Of a DNA stretch of 8,513 nucleotides, positions 1-5,312 are shown in pieces. The DNA is from an uncultured Bulleidia sp. GTDB taxonomy: Bacteria; Bacillota_I; Bacilli_A; Erysipelotrichales; Erysipelotrichaceae. Under the pieces are notes generated by a model. That model made no database searches and was not told the DNA's origin. It worked only from the letters and a program-made list of their open reading frames with translations. The stretch covers positions 1 through 8,513 of the forward strand of contig CAKVIS010000062.1 in NCBI GenBank assembly GCA_934754415.1. The letters are read 5' to 3'. The position numbers and the translations under genes are program-made. How positions within the stretch are numbered: position 1 is the stretch's first letter; each line of letters opens with the position of its first letter.

Positions 1-9
1 TTTCCACAT
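1..9 (-). CDS. Possible start of a further leftward gene, cut by the window edge
   Basis: Reading the minus strand, an ATG at 9-7 begins Met-Trp-Lys and runs off the window. A strong ribosome binding site, GGAGG (complement of 18-22), lies 8 nt upstream, which is the only real support. It would be the next gene downstream of the YolD-like gene, after an 88-nt gap. Only three codons are visible, so no function can be assigned and the start itself could be chance. Confidence 0.35.
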
Positions 10-17
10 AAAAATAA

Positions 18-52
18 CCTCCGCAAGAGGTATCAGAACTGTCAACGTTCTG
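18..52 (-). promoter_or_regulatory. Two small hairpins before the possible left-edge gene
   Basis: On the minus strand the first structure pairs CAGAAC with GTTCTG (plus positions 34-39 and 47-52, 7-nt loop). The second pairs ACCTC with GAGGT (plus positions 17-21 and 27-31 on the opposite arms, 5-nt loop). The right arm of the second contains most of the GGAGG ribosome binding site of the possible left-edge gene, so folding could mask it. A T-rich stretch follows, so a weak terminator for the polymerase/YolD unit is an alternative. Both stems are short, and neither role is certain. Confidence 0.3.
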
Positions 53-97
53 TACTACTTACGGAGATCATTTTATTGAGAGGGATACTTCTTTTTC

Positions 98-412
98 TTA
101 TGGAATCTCAATATGCAGGATATCTTTTAAGGCTATCTTTGTTTTGACAATCTGCAGATATCCCAGTTCTGGATCTATTCTGGATAAGATACCTGTAGTT
201 TTGATATATTCGTTTTTATCATAATGTATGATGGAGACCATCTTTCCTGTCTGTAATCTGGAAGCTTTTTCGTTTAATTCTTCATAGTCATCTTCAGAGA
301 GATCTTTTTTCTGTATGACAATTCTTTCCTTTTCGTGCAGTAATTCCGTAAAGCCTTTGAGCGCATCATAGGCTTGAAATTGCTGTGCACGCTGTGCTCT
401 TGTTCTAGGCAT
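98..412 (-). CDS. YolD-like protein, partner gene of the Y-family polymerase
   Basis: This 104-residue protein carries the hallmark of the YolD-like family near its N terminus: a basic, Ala/Arg/Gln-rich start, then AYDALKGFTELLHEKE at about residues 14-29. An acidic helical stretch follows, then a small beta-rich C-terminal half (about 57-104) with hydrophobic strands. Family members are about 100-120 residues, so it looks complete. YolD-like genes repeatedly sit next to Firmicute UvrX/YqjW-type polymerases and have been proposed, by gene association rather than by firm biochemistry, to act as a UmuD-like accessory subunit. Here the ATG overlaps the end of the polymerase gene by 8 bp, and AGGAGG (complement of 418-423) lies 5 nt upstream, so the two are co-transcribed and probably translationally coupled. 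The family call is firm; the molecular role is inference. Confidence 0.88.
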   Translation of the reverse strand: MPRTRAQRAQQFQAYDALKGFTELLHEKERIVIQKKDLSEDDYEELNEKASRLQTGKMVSIIHYDKNEYIKTTGILSRIDPELGYLQIVKTKIALKDILHIEIP

Positions 413-1661
413 TATGTCCTCCTATTAATGTGTTCCGTTTTTTCTGGGTAGCCTTTTCCAGCAGGTTCATACCTTTTAGAATGGCGTTTTTTCCGTATTT
501 CTGTTTGATGGTCACAAGGCTTTCCTGCAACTGCTTGTCTTTTTCCACTATTGTCTGATCCTGAAACAGGTCGTATTGCTCATAGTACTCGTCTTCAATA
601 TTTCCAAAAGAGATGGCAATCTGACGGACAGGGTACTGAGGATTGACAATTTTCTTATATAATGTTTTAAATTCTGCTAACAAAATGTGATAGGCATTGG
701 TTTTGCATGTGAGTTTATGACTTCCTCTTGCGGCGGGATGTACATTTTTGGAATAGCCGATGAACAGTGACACATGGCTTGTGACAACATGTTTTGCCGT
801 CAATGTTAATACGTTGGTTTCTACCATTTCCTTCATGACAAGATAGGCATCTATATAGCTGTAATCTTCAAATAATATCTGTGAATTGGAGATGGAGGTG
901 GAAGAAGGAGAATACGATTTGATATCCTGTATTTCACAGCTTTCTTTTCCCCAGGAATGATCTATCAGATATTCTGCATTGATTCCAAAAGTCTTATACA
1001 GGATATCCTGGTTACAATGCGCAATACCATACATATCCCTGATGCCGAGATTCTCCAGTCTTCTTTGGGTGCCGGGGCCAATCATCCAGAAGTCGGTTAA
1101 AGGCGTGTGGTGCCACAGAGTATGACGGAAGGTTTCTTCATCCAGATAGCCCATATTATCCGCTGTATGCTTAGCGGTAATATCCAGAGCTACTTTTGTC
1201 AGGAAAAGGTTTGTACCGATACCTACGGTGGCGGTAATGCCAGTTTCATTCATGATGTCCTTTAAAATAGCTCTGGCTATCTGTTTTGGGGTTTGCTTAT
1301 ATAACGCAAGATAGGGTGTGACATCCAGAAAAGATTCATCGATGGAATACACATGAATATCTTCTTTGGCAATCCATTTTAAGAAAATGCTGTAGATTTT
1401 TGCAGAGTATTGCATATACAGAGACATTCTTGGCGGTGCAATAATGTAGTCGATGTATTTTGGAATTTCAAAAATTCTTCCTCTGCTTTGTACACCAAGC
1501 TTTTTGATGGCAGGGGTTGCGGCAAGAGTGATAGCTCCTCCACCTCTGGATGGATCTGCCACCACGAGATTGGTTGTAAAAGGATCCAGACCTCTTTCTA
1601 CACATTCTACAGAGGCATAGAAGGATTTCAGATCAATACATAAATAAATTTTGTTCGACAT
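405..1661 (-). CDS. Y-family error-prone DNA polymerase (UmuC/UvrX-type, ImpB/MucB/SamB family)
   Basis: The 418-residue protein is a translesion DNA polymerase. The catalytic acidic residues are visible: Asp10 in CIDLKSFYASVE, and Asp108-Glu109 in YSIDESFLD. The palm motif ATVGIGTNLFLTKVALD lies at about 144-160, and a helix-hairpin-helix-like segment (WMIGPGTQRRLENLGI) at about 192-207. The little-finger domain follows, and QYDLF at 362-366 fits a beta-clamp-binding peptide. Length is typical of the UvrX/YqjW group. I chose the ATG at 1661 rather than the upstream one at 1709: GGAGG (complement of 1667-1671) sits 5 nt before it, the protein then starts right at the conserved first strand, and the likely promoter lies between the two ATGs. 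It forms an operon with the YolD-like gene and is divergent from a self-cleaving repressor, which suggests damage-induced expression. No key residue is missing, so it should be active in bypassing lesions at the cost of mutations. Confidence 0.94.
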   Translation of the reverse strand: MSNKIYLCIDLKSFYASVECVERGLDPFTTNLVVADPSRGGGAITLAATPAIKKLGVQSRGRIFEIPKYIDYIIAPPRMSLYMQYSAKIYSIFLKWIAKEDIHVYSIDESFLDVTPYLALYKQTPKQIARAILKDIMNETGITATVGIGTNLFLTKVALDITAKHTADNMGYLDEETFRHTLWHHTPLTDFWMIGPGTQRRLENLGIRDMYGIAHCNQDILYKTFGINAEYLIDHSWGKESCEIQDIKSYSPSSTSISNSQILFEDYSYIDAYLVMKEMVETNVLTLTAKHVVTSHVSLFIGYSKNVHPAARGSHKLTCKTNAYHILLAEFKTLYKKIVNPQYPVRQIAISFGNIEDEYYEQYDLFQDQTIVEKDKQLQESLVTIKQKYGKNAILKGMNLLEKATQKKRNTLIGGHNA

Positions 1662-1679
1662 GTGTACCTCCGTATTTGT

Positions 1680-1709
1680 ATTGTATGAAATCTGCATTCC
1701 TAAAAGCAA
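1680..1709 (-). promoter_or_regulatory. Predicted promoter of the polymerase/YolD operon
   Basis: On the minus strand TTGCTT (1709-1704) and TACAAT (1685-1680) are separated by 18 bp. Transcription would start near 1673, leaving a leader of only about 12 nt that begins almost at the ribosome binding site. A GAATGCA motif (1699-1693) lies in the spacer, where a bound repressor would block RNA polymerase. The -10 matches well and the -35 moderately. Confidence 0.55.
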
Positions 1710-1767
1710 TATAGATTTGGGAATTTATGGGGTAATACTCTTTTCACTTGTGCAAAACACGAATGCA
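1693..1767. promoter_or_regulatory. Candidate repressor operators in the divergent intergenic region
   Basis: The 7-mer GAATGCA occurs twice in inverted orientation: 1693-1699 on the minus strand and 1761-1767 on the plus strand. Each copy lies between the -35 and -10 of the promoter reading in its own direction. The plus-strand copy is part of the perfect dyad AATGCATT (1762-1769). A separate short dyad, CACTTGTG (1745-1752), overlaps the repressor gene's -35. Placement suits operators of the adjacent XRE/LexA-like repressor, but the two copies differ in their distance to the -10, and binding is inferred only. Confidence 0.4.
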
Positions 1768-1776
1768 TTTTATAAT
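1748..1776 (+). promoter_or_regulatory. Predicted promoter of the self-cleaving repressor gene
   Basis: TTGTGC (1748-1753) and a perfect TATAAT (1771-1776) are separated by 17 bp. Transcription would begin near 1783, only about 11 nt before the ATG, so the mRNA leader would be little more than the ribosome binding site GGTGAT (1783-1788). The GAATGCA/AATGCATT motif lies in the spacer, consistent with autorepression. The -10 is convincing; the -35 is weak (3 of 6). Confidence 0.6.
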
Positions 1777-1793
1777 TTTAATGGTGATAAAAA

Positions 1794-2384
1794 ATGATAT
1801 TATGTGAATTGTTACTGCAGTATGAACAACAGAAGGACCTGAATCATAAAGAGATGGCACAATTGCTGGGAGTATCTGTATCTACGTATTACAGGTGGCT
1901 GAATGGAGAAAGCTTAAAACTGAAAAATGGTACAAAGGCAAAACTTGCAGAAGTGCTGGACTGTAATATAGATAAAGTTCTGGAAGAAAGTGAATGTTTT
2001 AAACCAATTCTGGGTACTGTAAAGGCTGGATATAATCTTCCTGCGGAACAGGATATAGAAGGGTATCTGGAAACAGGGCGTACAGATGCCAAAAAAGGCG
2101 ATTACTTTTTACGTGTGACGGGAGATTCCATGACAGGTGCCCATATCTATGAAGGGGATTATCTGTTTGTAAAGATGTGTGATTCTCTGGAATCCGGACA
2201 GATTGGTGTGGTGATGGTAGGAGAAGAAGTGACTGTGAAAAGAGTGTATTTCAAACAGGATCTGATGATTCTGGAACCTGCCAATCCGGTATATGCCTCT
2301 AAATTCTTTACACCGGAAGAAGTGGAAACTTTGCCTGTGCGTATTCTTGGTAAAGTTATCTATGTACGAAGAAACTTTCTTTGA
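1794..2384 (+). CDS. LexA-like self-cleaving repressor with XRE helix-turn-helix (S24 peptidase family)
   Basis: The 196-residue protein has two domains. Residues about 17-40 form an XRE/Cro-type helix-turn-helix (KEMAQLLGVSVSTYYRWLNG), not the winged helix of true LexA. Residues about 70-196 are an S24/LexA peptidase domain. They include a cleavage region, PILGTVKAGYNLPAEQ, with Ala78-Gly79 at the scissile position, the nucleophile Ser112 in GDSM, and the general base Lys149 in VTVKR. All parts needed for RecA-stimulated autocleavage are therefore present, as in phage CI and HdiR-type repressors. The start is set by GGTGAT, matching the 3' half of the Shine-Dalgarno consensus, 5 nt before the ATG. 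The gene stands alone, ends at a strong terminator and diverges from the error-prone polymerase operon, its most likely target together with itself. The domain calls are firm; the regulatory target is inferred from context. Confidence 0.92.
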   Translation: MILCELLLQYEQQKDLNHKEMAQLLGVSVSTYYRWLNGESLKLKNGTKAKLAEVLDCNIDKVLEESECFKPILGTVKAGYNLPAEQDIEGYLETGRTDAKKGDYFLRVTGDSMTGAHIYEGDYLFVKMCDSLESGQIGVVMVGEEVTVKRVYFKQDLMILEPANPVYASKFFTPEEVETLPVRILGKVIYVRRNFL

Positions 2385-2401
2385 TGCAATAAAAGGGATA
2401 C

Positions 2402-2440
2402 AGAAGACATTCGTGAAAATTCATCTGAATGTCTTTTTTT
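2402..2440 (+). terminator. Rho-independent terminator after the repressor gene
   Basis: AGACATTC (2405-2412) pairs perfectly with GAATGTCT (2427-2434). The stem extends outward by A-T, G-T and A-T pairs to about 2402/2437. The 14-nt loop can itself fold a TGAA/TTCA mini-stem. A run of seven T (2434-2440) follows. It lies 18 nt after the repressor stop codon and isolates that gene from the opp operon. Confidence 0.88.
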
Positions 2441-2598
2441 GCCTTCTGAAAATTTTTCAAAAAATCACTGAAGAGGAGAAATTTCAAAAAAAGCTGATGA
2501 AATAAGGAAATTTAGTTTTAAAAATGCCCATTTTTGAAAAATGTTTCACAGATGTTTCATTTTCTTTTCGCATTTTTATGAAAATCTAACATTTTATG
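2441..2598. promoter_or_regulatory. AT-rich control region with multiple dyads upstream of opp
   Basis: No gene is visible here. The stretch holds several near-perfect dyads: TGAAAATTTTTCA (2447-2459), GAAATTTC (2478-2485), CATTTTTGAAAAATG (2529-2543) and TGAAAAATGTTTCA (2535-2548). The 8-mer ATGTTTCA occurs at 2541 and 2552, 11 bp apart (one helical turn). CATTTT recurs at 2529, 2558, 2571, 2590 and 2606. The first dyad, with its upstream bases, partly resembles a CodY box (11 of 15 at 2441-2455 against AATTTTCWGAAAATT). A nutrient-responsive regulator of peptide uptake would make sense, but base composition alone can also create such dyads, and no regulator is identified. Confidence 0.4.
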
Positions 2599-2627
2599 TT
2601 TACAACATTTTCTTTGGGGCATACAAT
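2599..2627 (+). promoter_or_regulatory. oppA: Predicted promoter of the opp operon
   Basis: TTTACA (2599-2604) and TACAAT (2622-2627) are separated by exactly 17 bp, each one base away from the sigma-A consensus. Transcription would start near 2634, giving a leader of about 27 nt that contains AAAGGGGG (2644-2651). This position also argues against the longer reading frame that begins at 2541. Confidence 0.75.
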
Positions 2628-2660
2628 TCAAAATGTATTTTCGAAAGGGGGAAATATAGT

Positions 2661-4304
2661 ATGAATTGGAAAAAGCCATTTGCTGTAGCAATGACCGGTG
2701 CAATGCTTGCTGGTTGTGGCTCTTCTACAGGCACTTCTACTTCTTCCACAGGTGGAACAGAATTCACAGGCGGAACAATCACAGTTGCGATGGACGCAGA
2801 CTTGAACACAATGGACTATGAGGTCGCAACAGACGGAAACTCCTTCATCATGCAGACAATGTGTGAAGCTGGATTATTAAGACTGGACGAAAATGAACAG
2901 CCTGTTCCTGATCTTGCTGAATCTTATGATGTCAGTGAAGACGGTAAAACATATACATTCCACTTAAGAGACGGTGCAAAGTGGTCTAATGGTACTCCTG
3001 TTACTGCAAACGATTTCGTTTATGGCTGGAGAAGACTTGTTGATCCTGAACTTGCAAGTGAATATAACTTTATCATGGATACTATCGGTGTAGTAAACGC
3101 TGCAGATGTTATAGCCGGTACTAAACCACTTGAAGATCTTGGCGTTGAAGCTACAGATGATTCTACATTCGTTGTACATCTGAATCAGCCATGCGGATTC
3201 TTATTAGGTCTGATGGCATTCCCATCCTTCTTCCCACTCAACCAGGAATTCTATGAATCCAAGGGAAGCGATTATGCTGTAGGTTCTGTCGATGATTTAA
3301 TCTATTGCGGACCTTACACAATGACAGAATGGAGCGCAGGTAACCAGTACACATTCACAAAGAATGAAGATTACTGGGATGCGGACAGTATCTCCGGCAG
3401 TGATGTGACATTCAAGTTCCTGCAGGATACACAGTCTGCCATGATGGAATATCAGCAGGGCAACATCGATGTTGTTAAGCTGACATCCGAACAGGTAGAT
3501 GCTTATAAAGATACTGAAGGTTTCACAACACGTCTGACAGGTTATGGATGGAGACTTGATTTCTGCTTTTATGACGCTTCTCTTCAGAACAAAGATCTTC
3601 GTGAAGCTATCTCCAAAGGTATTGATCGTCAGTCCATTGCTGATGACGTATTAAAAGATGGTTCTGTTCCTGCTACAGGATTCATTCCTAAGGAATTTGC
3701 TTATGGACCAGATGGTGATGATTTCCGTGAAACATCCGGTGAAATCTTAAAGACAACAGCTGATGCTGAAGGTGCTAAGGCAGCGTATGAAAAAGCAAAG
3801 GCAGCTCTTGGAGGAGATGTTACTCTTGAACTGTTAACAGAAGATTCCGAATCTTGTAAGGCAGTGGCTGAAAATATTCAGCAGCAGTTACAGACAAATC
3901 TTCCTGGTATCACAATTACAATTAATTCTGTTCCTAAGAAGACAAGACTTGAAAGCATGCAGAACAATGATTACCAGATTGGTTTAACCCGTTGGGGACC
4001 AGACTATGCTGACCCTCAGACATTCCTGGATCTCTATAAGTCCGATCGTGCAGGTTATACAGCTTCTTACAGCAATGAAGAATACAATGCACTTATGAAC
4101 AAGGCTGAAACAGGTGAAGATGCTGCTGATTTTGAAAAACGTTGGGCAGATCTTGTAGAAGCAGAACAGATTCTTCTTGATGATTATGCAATGGCTCCTG
4201 TATACCAGAATGGTGGCGCTATGATGATCAATCCTAAGGTAACAGGTGTTCAGTTCCATAATGGTGGTGTTGATTCCTACCGTTATGTAGCTAAAGAAGC
4301 TTAG
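2661..4304 (+). CDS. oppA: Oligopeptide-binding lipoprotein of an ABC importer
   Basis: This 547-residue extracellular receptor captures peptides and delivers them to the OppBC permease. It has a lipoprotein signal: Lys4-Lys5, a hydrophobic core, and the lipobox LAGC at 16-19. Cys19 is the lipidated residue, followed by a Ser/Thr/Gly-rich linker to about 38. The mature part is a family 5 solute-binding protein. The family signature lies at about 97-129 (TYTFHLRDGAKWSNGTPVTA, then NDFVYGWRRLVDP), and the rest follows the usual two-lobe layout. Length is normal for OppA. The frame stays open 40 codons upstream to an ATG at 2541, but that extension would bury the signal peptide, lacks a ribosome binding site and overlaps the promoter. 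The ATG at 2661 has AAAGGGGG 9 nt before it. It is the first gene of the operon and is separated from oppB by a hairpin. Peptide is the expected substrate; specificity cannot be read from the sequence. Confidence 0.95.
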   Translation: MNWKKPFAVAMTGAMLAGCGSSTGTSTSSTGGTEFTGGTITVAMDADLNTMDYEVATDGNSFIMQTMCEAGLLRLDENEQPVPDLAESYDVSEDGKTYTFHLRDGAKWSNGTPVTANDFVYGWRRLVDPELASEYNFIMDTIGVVNAADVIAGTKPLEDLGVEATDDSTFVVHLNQPCGFLLGLMAFPSFFPLNQEFYESKGSDYAVGSVDDLIYCGPYTMTEWSAGNQYTFTKNEDYWDADSISGSDVTFKFLQDTQSAMMEYQQGNIDVVKLTSEQVDAYKDTEGFTTRLTGYGWRLDFCFYDASLQNKDLREAISKGIDRQSIADDVLKDGSVPATGFIPKEFAYGPDGDDFRETSGEILKTTADAEGAKAAYEKAKAALGGDVTLELLTEDSESCKAVAENIQQQLQTNLPGITITINSVPKKTRLESMQNNDYQIGLTRWGPDYADPQTFLDLYKSDRAGYTASYSNEEYNALMNKAETGEDAADFEKRWADLVEAEQILLDDYAMAPVYQNGGAMMINPKVTGVQFHNGGVDSYRYVAKEA

Positions 4305-4321
4305 TGAATACATCATTTTAT

Positions 4322-4358
4322 ACAATAGAGCGGGTTTCCGCTCTATTGTGTTATTTTT
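4322..4358 (+). terminator. Intercistronic hairpin/attenuator between oppA and oppB
   Basis: A perfect 12-bp stem (4322-4333 with 4338-4349), ACAATAGAGCGG paired with CCGCTCTATTGT, closes a 4-nt GTTT loop. A T-rich but interrupted tail follows (TTATTTTT, 4351-4358). Within an operon such a structure usually acts as a partial terminator or as a 3' shield for the upstream mRNA, giving more receptor than permease. The oppB ribosome binding site follows only 4 nt later, and no separate promoter is obvious between hairpin and oppB, so readthrough is required. Confidence 0.8.
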
Positions 4359-4375
4359 AGGAAAGGGGATCAAAT

Positions 4376-5311
4376 ATGTCGAAATATATTACAAAACGAG
4401 TCCTGATGAGCATTTTGACATTGATGGTAATTTTATTTGTATTATTCCTCATGTTGTCATATATGCCAGGTTCTCCGTTCAATGATGAAAAGTTAACAGC
4501 AGTGCAAAAACAGGTACTGTATGCAAAATACGGACTGGATCAGCCATTCTTTGTTCGTTTTGCAAAATATGTTGTGAATATGTTCAAAGGAGATCTGGGT
4601 GTCTCCTACGTCTTAAACAAAAACAGAGCAGTTGCGGATATGATCAAAGGTCCTTTAATGGTATCTATTCGTATCGGTGCACAGGGATTTGTGGTTGGTT
4701 CTATTATCGGTTTACTGCTGGGTATTGCCGCAGCGTTGAATCATAACACATGGATCGATTCATTATGTTCTGTGGTTTCCGTACTGGGTGTATCCGTACC
4801 TTCTTATGTGTTTGCATTACTATTAGCTTTCTATATTGGATTTAAACTGCAGTGGACACCAATTCTTTACAATGCCAATGCTCCATTCAGTTCCACTATT
4901 TTACCTACTCTTGCATTAAGCATGTTCCCGATTGCCAATATTTCACGTTTTACACGTTCTGAAATGATTGATGTACTTGGAAGTGATTATATTGCACTTG
5001 TACAGGCAAAAGGTGTGAAGGAAAAAGGATTGATTTTCCATCATGCTTTAAGAAACACAATGATTCCTATTGTTACGATTATGGGACCATTGTTAATCAA
5101 CCTGCTGACAGGATCCATGGTAGTAGAAAAAGTATTTGCCATTCCTGGTATTGGTATGCTGATGGTACAGGCCATTCAGAGTAATGACTATAACGTTGTA
5201 GTTGCCTGTGCCTTCGTGTATTCCGCTCTGTATATCTTTATGATGCTGGGGGTAGATGTTCTGTATGGAATTATCGATCCTAGAATTCGTGTTGCAAAGG
5301 AGGGTAAGTAA
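4376..5311 (+). CDS. oppB: Oligopeptide ABC transporter permease OppB
   Basis: This 311-residue inner-membrane subunit forms half of the peptide channel. Hydrophobic segments lie at about 9-29, 102-121, 130-157, 174-191, 229-250 and 274-299, giving the six spans typical of OppB/DppB. The cytoplasmic EAA coupling loop, which contacts the ATPases, is at about 204-227 (DYIALVQAKGVKEKGLIFHH, then ALRN). The family features RFTRSEMIDVLGSDYI and FAIPGIGMLMVQAI are present, and the C-terminal DPRIR ending is typical. Length matches the family. AAGGGG 8 nt upstream supports the ATG. The gene lies 71 nt after oppA, just beyond a hairpin, and 1 nt before oppC. Nothing appears broken. Confidence 0.95.
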   Translation: MSKYITKRVLMSILTLMVILFVLFLMLSYMPGSPFNDEKLTAVQKQVLYAKYGLDQPFFVRFAKYVVNMFKGDLGVSYVLNKNRAVADMIKGPLMVSIRIGAQGFVVGSIIGLLLGIAAALNHNTWIDSLCSVVSVLGVSVPSYVFALLLAFYIGFKLQWTPILYNANAPFSSTILPTLALSMFPIANISRFTRSEMIDVLGSDYIALVQAKGVKEKGLIFHHALRNTMIPIVTIMGPLLINLLTGSMVVEKVFAIPGIGMLMVQAIQSNDYNVVVACAFVYSALYIFMMLGVDVLYGIIDPRIRVAKEGK

Positions 5312-5312
5312 T

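Noticed and set aside
23..45. TTGACA on the minus strand (45-40) as a -35 element
   Set aside because: No -10-like hexamer lies 16-18 bp downstream; that position is occupied by the GGAGGT ribosome binding site.
34..52. GAAC...GTTC dyad near the left edge as an SOS box
   Set aside because: The arms are separated by 9 bp counting from GAAC outward pairs to a 7-nt loop, not the 4-bp spacing of LexA boxes, and it lies downstream of the YolD-like gene, not at a promoter.
1662..1709. Longer polymerase reading frame starting at 1709
   Set aside because: It adds 16 residues before the conserved first strand, has no good ribosome binding site and overlaps the likely promoter.
1662..1793. Canonical Bacillus-type LexA/SOS box upstream of the polymerase
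   Set aside because: No GAAC-N4-GTTC dyad is present in the intergenic region; only GAAT half-like sequences are seen.
2293..2505. Open frame of 70 codons overlapping the repressor end and its terminator
   Set aside because: It begins inside the repressor gene in another frame, runs through the terminator hairpin and has low-complexity, family-less content.
2541..2660. Longer OppA reading frame starting at 2541
   Set aside because: The extra 40 residues would precede the lipoprotein signal and cover the promoter, and no ribosome binding site supports that start.
3984..4373. Minus-strand open frame of 129 codons opposite oppA and the oppA-oppB hairpin
   Set aside because: It is antisense to a clear OppA coding region and crosses the terminator hairpin, with no recognisable domain.
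5256..5312. Longer OppC reading frame starting inside oppB
   Set aside because: The ATG at 5313 has a near-perfect ribosome binding site, and the upstream codons merely read oppB in another frame.
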